This document shows positions 47,841-58,701 of a stretch of 64,000 bases of DNA, in pieces. The notes under the pieces are model-generated. The model saw only the letters and a program-made list of their open reading frames with translations. It had not been told where the DNA came from and made no database searches. The DNA lies in the NCBI GenBank assembly GCA_036971715.1, contig JAVHJL010000004.1, positions 434,001 to 498,000 on the forward strand. The letters are read 5' to 3'. The translations under genes and the position numbers were made by a program. Position 1 is the stretch's first letter; each line of letters starts with the position of its first letter. The stretch comes from Arthrobotrys musiformis (Eukaryota; Ascomycota; Orbiliomycetes; Orbiliales; Orbiliaceae).

Positions 47841-50800
47841 TCACCGCCAACCGCCAGTAGCAGAAGCACCCCACCGATCCCCTCCAAACCCCCTCCTCAA
47901 TCCCAAATCTAGACCGATCTCCTCCTTCACCTCCGCAATCCCCTTCCTCCCTGCCGCCCGATTAGCGCAACCGTAATGCACAACCTGTCCATCTGGGAAA
48001 ACGCTGATAACACTCTTGCCCAACCGTTTGTGACAAACGGGACACACCCTCTCCTCTCCAATCACGACAGCCTTCTTTTTCGCCTCCGCGTTCAACTCCT
48101 CCCACCTGAACGCCTCGGATTTGTAGAGTTGCGCCATTACGCGATTCATATTCACGCGGGAGTTGGAATGGCGGATACGGTTTTCGAAGTAGCTTTGTAA
48201 GTCTGCGACTTTTATTGATTCGGGGATAAGTTTTAGCGATTCTAGTGGGTCCACGCGGGCGCCGTGGCGGGATAGAAGGTCCAGGGCTGGCGGCATCTGG
48301 ACTTCGTAGTTCGGTGGTGGTCTGAGGTATAGTGAGAGGAGGATGGAGTAAACTGTCTCCGTGGAGGTTTCCGCTGGATCTGATGTCGGTGGGGAGAGCT
48401 GGTGGATGCGGTTGCAGTATCTACTCCACTATTAGCCTCTCAAATACTTTCTAGTATAATTTTGATATGTGCTACATACGCTTCCGCCTTGCTGAAGTCC
48501 TGCATTCTGAACACAAAGATCTCGAGTGCCTGTTTGTGCTCGCCTAGTCTGCTTAATATCGATGCCCGAATTTCGTAAAATGTTGGATCTTGAAGCAAGT
48601 CAGCGACTTCTTTAATAAAGGGAGTAGATAACCATAGGGAACTGACCATCCTTCGGCAACCACCTAATAACCTTCTCAGGCCAATACTGATGACTCTCCT
48701 CGGTAAACTTCAACACCTTGACTCCAAACTCCTCCCGCTGCTCAGGGCTCAGCTTCCATCCCCATCCATCTTCCCCAGCTTCTTTCGTCTCCTTCATCAT
48801 AGTAAGATACCCTTCAATCAGCCAATTGTGATAATCCGGCGAGTCATCTTTGAGCTCGTGTACTAGGTGCTCTGCATACTCTACCCCGAGTCTCACATCA
48901 ATAGATTTCAAGAAATCTAATACTTTGTCTCGGGGTAGGGATTCGACTTGTGGGGTATCATCCACGAAGACCTCCATCCCCAGTTTTGGGTCTTTGTGCA
49001 AAACCCATGTCGAGTATTCGAAGATTAGGGGCAGTTGGTCCGCGTGTAGCTTTTGTAGGTACGTGGCTGTAGCCTGCGGCCCGTGCAAATCCGGCTCCCT
49101 TTCATCTGGCTCTTCTCGATCACCGAAGCTACGTCATAAGTTAGCCTTCTCTTCCACAAATATAACTAAGAAATAATCACCTCTTCAGCAAAACTAGTGC
49201 CTTGTCGTGTAATTTCTTGTTTGCCAAATAGTCAACCAGCTCTTTAAACCTCCCCGTCTCAACCAACTTCTCGTGCACCACCTCAGGATCACAGAAATTC
49301 TCAACCCTAACCAACGGCCCCACCAAACTCGAATTCGTAAACATATATGACCTCAACAGTGTAGTATCAATCAATTTCGCCATCTCCATTAGACCCTCAA
49401 GTTGCTCTTTAACAGTCATCTCCCCGCCATGCCGGGAAGGGGGTAGCAGCGCCGCTACTTCGCTGAAATCTATGGCGGATTTCGAAGGGGCATCACCGAA
49501 TGTAGGTACGTCTTCGGTTGGGACGGCTGATTCGCCGAGGGCGTCGGGGTCCATATCTGGTTTCACGTATTTCAGGAGTTTGCGGCGCATTTCGACGAGG
49601 TACGATACTAAACCCTGAACTGCAAGTTTGAGAACTTTACCCTCTATAATATTATTACTGTTAGCCTAGCCCGCGAATAGGATTGTTAAATAATCGTACC
49701 GAGTTTATTCGTCGGCGGCGGCGGGAGGATAGCCTGTGCCGCCGGTGGAGGAGTATTGGCTGCAGAAGGAAGTGCAGCAGCGGCCTCAGAATCCCCCTTT
49801 CCTGACTTCCCCGACCTAATAGACGCTGTATCATCCGCGGCGGCTGCAGAGGATAATTTTAACCTAGCTGGAATACTGAAATACGATGATCTCGGCGCCG
49901 CTACATCCGGCGTAGACGGATGGTTCCCGTTTTCCTTGGGCGGGGTACCGGGTGCTTGCTCCTCCGTCGGTGATGATTTATCCTCCCCTTCGCCATTCTG
50001 CTTGACTTCCTCCGCTGGTGGCAAGCCGTTCTCTTCTGACTGTTGGACTGGTTTATCTGGTGCCGGTTCTTCTACGACTTCCTCCACAATCTGGTTCGAA
50101 ATCTCTCCTGCGACTGCAGGTGGGTATAGCCTGATAACTCTCGCTGGTGGAGCAGCAACTTTGGCAAATAAGTCCATAGAATCCCTAAACTTCCCCATAG
50201 AAAACAACTTCTCCGCTTTGAGCATTTGTATCTCCTTGATCCTCTCTTCCTTTTCTACGAACAGCGCCTGCTCGATCTGTTCTAATATACTGATCGCTTC
50301 ATCGTATTCCCCCTTCGCGGTTAACTCTTTGATCTGGGTTCCGTAGTCCACGAGTACCATCTTCCATATTTGAGTCGGAGATGCGAGATAAAACTGTTTT
50401 CCGGCGTGGGAGAGGGCATGGTTATGTTGGGGGGTGTGGAGGAGGGTTGCGCCGGGGAGAGTGATTGTTTGTAGGAGATTCTGAGTGTCGGGATTGCGTA
50501 TTTGTAAGGTGTTATGGGGGTGCAGGGAGACGAGATAAGGATATGAGTATCCTAGTTGATCGGGGGGGTGGGTCCAGGGGATTTGCTTCGACTCGAGGGG
50601 GTCGCCTCGGGCGGATATATACATTGAAGTCGCTATAATAAACATTAGTTCCAAATAATATCAATTCAGAAATGTAAATAAAAAGAATACTCACAATCTC
50701 GAACGAGCAGTAGTTCGTCGTCGCCTAATCTCGTAGCCAACGGATTCCGCGTCGACCAGCTGAGATAACCCCCAGCACCTCCTCCACCCCCAGCCATGGG

Positions 50801-51475
50801 GATATCCTCGACGACCTCAGTATTCACATCCACCATGGCAAAACTACTCGATAAACCGGCGCACAACTTGCCCTCCGCAGCCCATGTTAGACTCCTCGGC
50901 TGCGACGGTAGCGTGATTTCATTGGAATCGTGAAACTCCCCGTCCTTCCACAAATACAGCAACAACTTCCGCTTCACCACGACTGCCAGCCTAGATACAA
51001 CCGACGGCACACCAGCAAGGTCCCTCTCCACGCCACTTGTCAACGCGAATAACGTAGCCCCCCTGGTTTTCGATAGCGTCTCCAGTTTCTCATAACTGGC
51101 CATGTCGTAGGTGGACACATAGGTATCTGCTAGTATAACAAGGATCGAGGATTCCTTTATACAGCCCATCTGGTTTATCGGACGTTTCGTGAAGCCCTCA
51201 ACCTCGCGGAGACATTCGATGTCGATTGCCTCTGTCGGGGTCGTGGGGTTCGAGACTCGGTAGATACGAAGGGTGCCATTGTTTAGGCCGACGAGCAGCT
51301 TTTCGCCTGCATGCAATCACCGTCAGTCGCCCTGTACGTATACACATATATATGACCAGCGGCAGCCATCGTGGGAAAAAAGGGAGGGTATACCGTATGC
51401 GAGGATGCACTCCTGACGCGAGCGGTCCTTGGAACTTAGCTCTCGGATGGAGCGAGCGTGGAAGGCGGTGAGCAT
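47841..51475 (-). CDS. VPS39: VPS39/VAM6-type HOPS complex subunit
   Basis: Seven exons on the minus strand: 51475-51394, 51306-50695, 50632-49700, 49643-49181, 49128-48647, 48609-48480 and 48420-47841; 1093 aa, normal for fungal Vam6/Vps39. An N-terminal CNH-type beta-propeller (start MLTAFHARSIREL, then KLLVGLNNGTLRIYRV) covers about 1-330. A disordered Pro/Glu/Ala-rich insert follows within the propeller-to-solenoid region. The helical clathrin-repeat solenoid includes NKKLHDKALVLLKR and EIRASILSRLGEHKQALEIF. A C-terminal zinc-finger-like CPVCHKRLG...HYGC motif is at about 1030-1055. As part of HOPS, the protein tethers vacuoles and late endosomes through Rab7/Ypt7 and also contributes to vacuole-mitochondria contacts in yeast. 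It is transcribed divergently from CLN3, another vacuolar gene. The identification is firm, and exon phases close exactly. Confidence 0.95.
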
Positions 51476-52487
51476 GGTGGCCCGTGGCGCCTGGATCGGG
51501 ATGCTGTCGTCGATTCGGGGGTTCTCATGGGACGGGCTCTTCCAGCTACCGCGACATCGGAGACATGTATAAATATCCTGAGGGTGGTGGAGTCGAGAGG
51601 AGGTTGAAGAGTCAAAGGCCAAATGTTGGGAGGGTTTCTGGGTGGTTGGCGATGCGGGTTGACCTCATAGCGTCGTCCCCACAACCGGGCTGTTTGCTCA
51701 GTTGAGAGCTCGAGCTCGGCTGACTTGGCTGGCAACACGCCTGATACCTACGCATCCTGGGCGACGTTGCCCCAGACCCGGTTGCGTACTTCTTACCCAA
51801 CTTCTTACTCATCTCTTGACTAGTTACAGAGGACTGCACTTGTTGCGCTCTGTATTCTATTTACGTGTGTGCGACCAAGAGACCCAAAATGGAGACATAA
51901 TATATATTAATCCTATGAGACGTTCTGCGTATACCTCAACTACGAAATTAAGATGGATCTATGTATATGGAATGGAAGCGTGTCTGGCATATCACCCCGA
52001 ATACCAGAGTCAGGCGTAGCCCTGCTTTCTTTGCTATATATCTATCTCCACTGGCTTGGTACCTAGGTACTTGCCTATTTGCACTTAGGATTTTATATAC
52101 GTCTGATAGCTGGTTGGATCTCGATGCGGTGCAGGTGCTACAGGGTTATGCGCGGCCTCGACCGGTCCAAAGACGGTGAAACAAGCGAGTCATTTCGTCC
52201 CTTTAAATGCGTTGACTTTTGCTCTCCGAACTAGAAACTAAACATCACGCGGGCATCTTTCCTGGCCCCCAGTTAGTTAACCTGAAAGAGATCCAGTCAG
52301 CCCTGTCGTCGCCCAGCTGGGTTATATCTATCAGAGATCCTTGAGGATAGATAGATAGATTTTAAGCATAATCTATCTGCCGGGCTTATATCCAATATAA
52401 TATAATGTTTGCCCGTCCGTCAGGATAAAGGCTGAAGCTATATATACATACATATCGTATCACATCAACTGAATATAAGACGAATAC
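51476..52487. promoter_or_regulatory. Shared divergent upstream region of VPS39 and CLN3
   Basis: About 1 kb separates the two start codons, which point away from each other. It contains short ORFs without support and a (GATA)n run at 52346-52360. Core promoter elements cannot be assigned. The region is called regulatory from position only. Confidence 0.5.
52346..52360 (+). repeat. GATA tetranucleotide repeat
   Basis: Nearly four GATA units in a row, about 130 nt upstream of the CLN3 start. They could be bound by GATA-type zinc-finger regulators (AreA class), but may be plain microsatellite. Confidence 0.6.
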
Positions 52488-53960
52488 ATGCTACCGCTCC
52501 GACTCCCGATGCCTGGCTCGGCGTCCTCGTCATGGCCCGCGTACAAGGCTCGCTTCTCGACTTTGCTCCAGAACGTCCGCGCTTCCTTCGCCGGGGCCGA
52601 TCCGAGGGTTTGCGCAGCCTTTTGGCTATTTGGTATGACCTTGATTATATTACTCTATCTTCAAATACACATACTAATTTGTATACAGGACTGATAAATA
52701 ATGTCCTCTACGTCATCATTCTCTCCGCGGCGCTCGACCTCGTCGGCCCCAACGTCCCCAAAGGCGTAGTCCTCCTCTTCGACGTCCTGCCCTCTTTCCT
52801 GACAAAACTCACAGGCCCCTACTTCATCCACTTAATCCCCTACAGCACTCGCATAGTAATCTTCTACCTCCTCTCCACCCTGGGAATGGTCGTAGTCGCC
52901 TTCGGAGATTCAATATCATGGAGACTATTCGGCATAGCTGTAGCATCACTTTCCTCTGGCGGAGGGGAGATGACGTTTATTTCCATGACACACTTTTACG
53001 ATCATTTCTCGTTGGCGATGTGGGGGAGTGGGACTGGCGGGGCAGGGATCATTGGCGGGGCGTTTTATCTGGCGTTATCGACGTGGGTTGGGTTGAGTGT
53101 TAGGGCTACGCTTGTGATTAGTTGTTTTCTGCCGGTGGTGATGTTGATTGCTTTCTTTGGGGTTCTACCTAGAGATGTGCTGCCTGCCGGGGAAGGGAAG
53201 GGGGGGTATGCTAGTTTACCGGACGAGGAGGGACAGGAGGATGATGAGTTGATGACCGGGTCGATACACTCCGCCGGATCTGTCTTCACCGCTGGAACCA
53301 CGAAGGTTTCAACGATCAGGAGCATCTGGGGTTCCTTCAGGAATAATCTGCGAAGAATGAAGGGCCTGGTGGTACCCTACATCATCCCCCTCCTCCTCGT
53401 CTACATTTCCGAGTACACTATTAACCAAGGCGTCGCCCCTACACTCCTCTACCCTCTCCCCGAAATGCCGTTCAAAAACTACCGCGATGCGTATCCGACT
53501 TATAATACCATCTACCAAGTGGGAGTGTTTTTATCGAGGAGTAGTACGCCGTTTATTAGGGTGAGGGCGCTGTACCTGCCGAGTATTTTGCAGTTTGTCA
53601 ATTTGGTGGTGTTGGCGTCGCATGCGGTGTGGAATTTCATTCCGAGCATTTGGATTATTTTTATTATTATCTTTTGGGAGGGGATTCTGGGGGGACTGGT
53701 TTATGTGGTTAGTATCTCTTTCTTTCCATATCATAACATAACCTTGGGTTGGGAGGGCGCTAATATAATGATGGTGGTAGAATACCTTTGCGGAGATAAC
53801 CGACAACGTCCCGCACGAAGACCGCGAGTTCAGTCTCGGAGCGACGACGGTCAGCGACTCTGGCGGTATCTGTATAGCCGCGTTCATCAGCATGGCGTTA
53901 GAGACCTGGCTGTGCTCGTACCAAGTGCGACACGGGCGGAAATACTGCAAGTTGACATAG
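52488..53960 (+). CDS. BTN1: CLN3/battenin-like vacuolar membrane protein (Btn1/Yhc3)
   Basis: Three exons: 52488-52632, 52689-53707 and 53781-53960; 447 aa with about 10-11 membrane segments, the family size. Conserved CLN3 blocks: FWLFGLINNVLYVIILSAA at the start of TM1, the SSGGGEMTFI and GSGTGGAGIIGG loops, SEYTINQGVAPT, and the C-terminal GLVYVNTFAEITDNVP that is split by intron 2. A cytosolic loop rich in Glu/Asp (about 250-290) lies mid-protein. Battenin sits in vacuolar or lysosomal membranes; its yeast homologue affects vacuolar pH and arginine transport, and human CLN3 loss causes Batten disease. The gene ends only 66 nt from the convergent F-box gene, so the 3' UTRs probably overlap. 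The start is the first ATG, and a second Met (residue 8) is also possible. Confidence 0.95.
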
Positions 53961-54026
53961 TAATATATTTCACCGATACTCAATTTGTACATTAGCATTA
54001 CAATAGTATCTCTATAATTACAAATA

Positions 54027-54947
54027 TTACGTAGAATATAAATAAGAATCCTTCGCAACCCGGTAATAAACCCCCTTTACAACCCACCTAACTGACACAG
54101 TAATCATCATGGTCGAATAAACACTGACCCAAACAACATTACTCCAATTCCCTTCCTCGATCTCTGGTATCACCCTATCGGGGTCGTAAGAATATTCACA
54201 TAATGACTCCTCCAGGTTAACGAGACGGACGAGTTCGGTTATGTACTCCTCCACCGTCATATCCTCGTAGAAATTCAAAGGTTTTGTGGAGATGGTGGTG
54301 TGGATGTACTCGGATGAATAAGATGTATCTGTTACTTTTATCCCGACTTTTTCACCTCTGCCGGGGGTATACCTCACCACCGGCTCGTCTTTAAAAAATG
54401 AATAGTCTATGGGGGGTAAAAACCGGCATTGGGGGAATATATATCTCGCGCCGGCGGAGAAAGAGGTAGACTTTGAAAAATCCCAGTGGCCGCCCCAGCG
54501 ATCTCGCGGTTCTTTGAGTTGTATTCTCCCCGGTTGGAAGTTTCCGGTTTTTGGGTGGCGGATGAGGGTGCTGAGGTGTTCGACTACCTTGTGGAGGTAA
54601 GGCCTAGGTCTGTCTTTTAGGATTGATGAAGCGAAAGCTTCTTCGTAGAAGGGGTTGTAATTTTCGTAATGGGATGATAAGATTTCGGGGGAAGTTTTGA
54701 GGAAGTGCCGCCAGAGCTTGCAGACCCGGGAGAGGGTGGGGTGGTCTTCCCAGCTCGTGTGGGTTAGGATCTGGAGGTGTAGTTCTGCTGGGAGAAGGGG
54801 CAGGGGACGGTTTTTGGGGGGTGGCGGGTGGGCGAAGGAAGGGGGGGAGTATGTGTTGGTCGGTGTTGGAATTTTGGACCAAGGGTCTTCGTCCGCCACG
54901 GGAGCTGTGGTTGTCGACGGCCGGAAGAAGTTGAGGAACTTCTTCAT
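54027..54947 (-). CDS. F-box-like protein with C-terminal hydrophobic segment
   Basis: Single exon, 306 aa from the ATG at 54947 (start MKKFLNFFRPSTTTAP). The frame stays open upstream to 55034 but without a better context. A Pro-rich linker (about 20-47) precedes an F-box at about 48-92 (LPLLPAELHLQILTHTSW, then LSRVCKLWRHFL). The rest has no recognised domain, and a hydrophobic stretch (NVVWVSVYSTMMITVSVRWV) lies near the C-terminus, unusual for an F-box protein and possibly a buried helix. The likely role is as a substrate receptor for SCF ubiquitin ligase, inferred from the F-box alone. It converges with CLN3 (66 nt apart) and runs co-directionally with the zf-3CxxC gene. Confidence 0.72.
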   Translation of the reverse strand: MKKFLNFFRPSTTTAPVADEDPWSKIPTPTNTYSPPSFAHPPPPKNRPLPLLPAELHLQILTHTSWEDHPTLSRVCKLWRHFLKTSPEILSSHYENYNPFYEEAFASSILKDRPRPYLHKVVEHLSTLIRHPKTGNFQPGRIQLKEPRDRWGGHWDFSKSTSFSAGARYIFPQCRFLPPIDYSFFKDEPVVRYTPGRGEKVGIKVTDTSYSSEYIHTTISTKPLNFYEDMTVEEYITELVRLVNLEESLCEYSYDPDRVIPEIEEGNWSNVVWVSVYSTMMITVSVRWVVKGVYYRVAKDSYLYST

Positions 54948-55352
54948 GTTTAAACTTGGGAATACTTTATAGATGGATTGATGGGTACTTTTTATATAGA
55001 GCAGTTTGGTATGGGGTATTGATATACTGCGCACGCTCTTGCGGCCACGTTTACTCTGCGATCCGATGACACACGGGTTTATCGCGTGAACTTAAGCGTG
55101 TTTGGTTTGTGAATTATGGTTTATAGGAAAGCTAGGCAGCCGGAACCATGAGCTGGGAATGCAACAAGCCCAACACCAGCTATAACCTATAACGTTATCG
55201 ATATGAGGATCTACTGCTAAGGCTCTAGTTTACGAGACAAGCCTGCCGTGCTCCTGGTTTGTCTACACTATTTTATAGATTTATACGTATATCCCTCGCG
55301 ACATTGTCGTACACGGATCTGAACTTGGAAACTGAATCTTGGGTCTGCCCTG
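54948..55352. other. Spacer between the F-box-like and zf-3CxxC genes
   Basis: About 400 nt forming the upstream region of the F-box-like gene and the 3' side of the zf-3CxxC gene. Nothing further is recognised. Confidence 0.5.
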
Positions 55353-56381
55353 TTACGAGGTTGCCTCTAGCTCTTCGCCAGACTCCTCCACTTCTTCGTC
55401 CTGAATTTCGTCCGAACCCTCGTCATCTTTCCCATCCTCGGGTTTATCTTTGTCTCCATCCTTAACTCTGTCTCCATCCTTAACTTTGTCTTCTCTCTTT
55501 CTTCCCTTCACCTTTGTCCTTTGTTTTTTGTCCCCAACTTTGCTTCTTTGGTTCCCATCTTTATTTTGATTGTTTTTGCCCCCATCCTCGCTTTCATCTT
55601 CATCTAATTCTTGTTTGCCGCGCTGCGACTTCTCTAGTACTCGTTTATCGTGCTTTAGCTTTTTCAGCTTATCCGGACGGAAGGGGACAAATTCCCCTTT
55701 CCAAATTTTAAGTCTGCGGACTACTCTTTCGACACAGATGTTTACGTCCAGATCCATATCCGCCATCTCCCCACAGGACTTGCATTCTTGGTTGAATACT
55801 TGTATGCTATACCCAAGTCTTCCATCGCTCATGGGGTATTCGCGGATAATTGCCGTGATTGATTGAGAACCCCATCCCTTTTCCGAACATGGGCAGCTCA
55901 ACTTCCCCGCTAGGTTGATCTCTGATTTGCGGCCGCCGCGGTCAACGCTGTCTTTTACCAATGGGACGAATGTTACGCCTTTGGCCTCGTTGTTGATTTT
56001 GTGCTGGCATTTGTCGAATAGGAACCAAGAGTCTGGCTTTGCGTCGTCTATTCCGGAGAGGGTGAGGCTGAGGTTTTCGGATCCCCGGCGACGTTTGGGT
56101 TTGGGTGGGGTGTAGGGCCCTAGACGGCGGAAATCGTTCAGCGGGCGGTCTTGTGGGGTTTTGGGGGTATCGGCTGGTTCGTGTGGTTTTGGGGGTTTAG
56201 TGCCGTCGATGCCGTCGGGCGTGGGGCGCTCCGGTTTGGAAACTGCTCTTTTGCGGCGGACCCGTTCTCTGTTTATGAATTTCCTTTGATGGGGTGGGTA
56301 GTCTTTTATGTCGAGGGAGTTTAGTTGGGAGCTATCCATTGCCGCGAGACTTTTGTAGATTATATCGTCGTGGCTTGACAT
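55353..56381 (-). CDS. zf-3CxxC-type domain protein
   Basis: Single exon, 342 aa (start MSSHDDIIYKSL). A basic Pro/Lys-rich N-terminal half is followed by a zinc-finger domain of the 3CxxC type at about 120-230: LSCPCSEKGWGSQS, a beta-rich segment, then QECKSCGEM and a VERVVRRLKIWKG helix. The first pair reads C-P-C rather than C-x-x-C, so zinc binding may differ. The family is frequent in ascomycete genomes, and its function is poorly known. After the domain, a Lys-rich helix and a low-complexity tail follow, with imperfect KDGD/KVKDG repeats and a very acidic end (DEIQDEEVEESGEE), suggesting nucleic-acid or chromatin contacts, which is only inference. The start codon is the first ATG in the frame, and no intron is needed. 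Confidence 0.8.
   Translation of the reverse strand: MSSHDDIIYKSLAAMDSSQLNSLDIKDYPPHQRKFINRERVRRKRAVSKPERPTPDGIDGTKPPKPHEPADTPKTPQDRPLNDFRRLGPYTPPKPKRRRGSENLSLTLSGIDDAKPDSWFLFDKCQHKINNEAKGVTFVPLVKDSVDRGGRKSEINLAGKLSCPCSEKGWGSQSITAIIREYPMSDGRLGYSIQVFNQECKSCGEMADMDLDVNICVERVVRRLKIWKGEFVPFRPDKLKKLKHDKRVLEKSQRGKQELDEDESEDGGKNNQNKDGNQRSKVGDKKQRTKVKGRKREDKVKDGDRVKDGDKDKPEDGKDDEGSDEIQDEEVEESGEELEATS
55420..55560 (-). repeat. Imperfect KDGD-type repeat in the zf-3CxxC protein tail
   Basis: The coding sequence for the tail of the zf-3CxxC protein contains near-repeats of VKDGD and DKxK motifs (for example KVKDGDRVKDGDKDKPEDG). They are the product of short tandem duplications rich in AAAGTTAAGGATGG-like units. 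Confidence 0.55.
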
Positions 56382-58701
56382 TGTGAGGGCGTGGTATAAA
56401 ACTAGTCTGGGGTAGTACGTGGTTATAATTGTGGATAGTATGTTGTAGAGAAAAGGTTATAATTATATCATAGGATCCCGGTATTATTTAGCCTTGTGAA
56501 CTGGGTTTTTATCCCCCTTTGTGACGTCTGGGAACGAGACCAGTTTCTATATATATGATGATATGTGAAAAACAGGTTTGAATCGTAGAAGTAGCTAGTA
56601 GGCGGTCGATATTAATATTGATGGGAAGACGCGGTGGGGCTGATTTGTGAAACCTTAGCTATAGCTATAGTGATCGATTGACTGATGCAATTACGCATTG
56701 TATTTTTGGTGGAGTTTAGACACACGTCACGTTGGGCAATTGGTGGTGCTATATGTTGCCTGAAGTTTGGGGGGGCGGGTGCTTGCGGTCTCGAGGCTAG
56801 GGTGCTTGTACACTTGTGAACGGACATGCATATGCGTGCGCTTGTACAACTGTACATGTGCGCTCGACGGCACTGTTCTCGAATTCTAGGATTTCGGAAT
56901 TCCATGGGCGGTTTTCGGTTTGAGATGTCTGTTTGCAATACGATATCTAGTACCTGGGCACGAGCGTAGGCTATAGGCGCCTGTTATAAAAATTTAAAGT
57001 CTGGTTTAACTATGATCGGTTTTATCAAGAATATCCCCTCCTCGGGAAGCTTTGCAATGGAAAGGAATATCGTATTTTGACATTATATGACTTAGATATG
57101 GGTACGCAGCGGTTCATTGAGCCTGCCGACGGGACTAACTTAGTGGATCTTGGACCCGTTTAATCATTATATTTTTCGATTTGACATATCCGCCCGCCAG
57201 CTATAGGGAGCGTAAGTATAAATATCGATACCTATGATATCGCTCGAATTCGAAGAGCGTCGACAATCGCAATTGATCGGTGTAACGAGGATTTGTGTTG
57301 CACCTAAAAATACCACGGCGATGCTAGCAGCAACACATCAACTTCATAAATTTAGGAGCTTCGATTGTTGACTTGGCCTCGAGACTAGCTCATAACTAGA
57401 CACTTTGGTCTTGTGCATATACGGCTTGGAATGTAAAGGTTGTCTATGGCTCTAGCCCTTGTATCATCCTAAGCTCTTCTTCAAAAGAAATAGAAAAACA
57501 GAGAAAATTTCGAAGGGGAAAAAAAAATATCGTGGAATTTAAAGTTGTGGGTTAACGTTCCTGCCTCCACTAGCACCATTTGGGCGTTTTCAGGAACCCA
57601 CTTGCGAATCCTGAAGCAGGTACCCGCCATGGTGTTAGTTGGCTACCAGCTAGTGAAACGGCCTGCAAACTCGGTAGAATTATATACCGGCCCAAAAGAA
57701 AAAGTCTTTCGTTGTGTCGGGAATTTCTAAACCGACGCCGCGCATCGATGGAGGCATATGTTGGAACTGTCAATGCTATTGTGCCGCGCTGGATCGGATC
57801 GGTTTGACAGGCCGGGTCCAGCCTGAATTCTGGAACGAGGTTGCGGGCTGGCCACAGGACCCAAGGCGCTGGATCCGAGATCGAAACTAGTGAGCCTTGT
57901 TTTCTGCTTCTTTCATTGGGCGGGGTACTGCGACCCAACCGAAAGAATTTGTGTGCGCTAGCTAGCTACATAGGTACTTATACAATCTACGAGGGTATTA
58001 TGGAGTGGAGAAGTCAAATTACCTGGCGCTTTATATAGCAGTTGGAGGCTCTGGTATTCTGATATACTTAGGAACCTAGGTAACTAGGCCGGAAGGGCGT
58101 TGGGGCACTTAACGCGTAGTCAAGTGAAAGGGCGGAGTGGGCACCGCATTGTCAACTAAAAACACGTTCCCAGCAACAGAGCAGCGCAGTCCAGAGCTTC
58201 TTTCCGCTTCCTCCCAACAACCACTCCTCCTTTCTCCGTCCAATGACTTCGCATCATCGCTATCTTCCTGAAACCACCAACCTCATCGCCGTTCTTCTCC
58301 CATCTTCTTCTCATCGCAGCTTCCCCTCTTTACCTCTTCTTTGAAGTTTCACAGCTTCGTTCTTCTCTCGTTCATTCCTTTCGTTTTCTTTGTTGACCAA
58401 GGGAAAACAACACACTTTGTCTTAGACCAAAGCCAACGCCTATTGTTCCAGGCGGGGCCTAGACCAAGTACTGATATTCTGCAGTATCAAGTAAGTAGAT
58501 ATACCAAGTTTTCTTTGTTGGATACATATCCACAAGTGGCTGAGGAGGTAAAGGTCTCTTGGTACCTCATCTTGAGCTGTCTATAAATTGGGAGTACCGC
58601 CTTATGTTGAGGTACTAACTGAATATAATCTTCTTTCTAGCGGGTATAAAGCTGTAGCTGGCTACATTCTAGAGAGCTTTAATTCCAACAGAAACCTTGC
58701 C
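56382..58701. other. 2.3 kb intergenic region upstream of the DUF3638-type gene
   Basis: Left part: upstream region of the leftward zf-3CxxC gene. No gene is supported between 56400 and 58100. From about 58180 to 58400 there is a pyrimidine-rich stretch typical of a fungal 5' UTR. A probable 5'-UTR intron lies at 58491-58640 (GTAAGT donor, TTTCTAG acceptor) just before the ATG at 58702. Confidence 0.5.
58491..58640 (+). other. Probable 5'-UTR intron of the DUF3638-type gene
   Basis: A strong GTAAGT donor and TTCTTTCTAG acceptor, 150 nt apart. Joining the flanks gives stops in the reading frames tried and no upstream ATG in the frame of the main protein, so the intron is more likely in the untranslated leader than coding. 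Confidence 0.55.
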
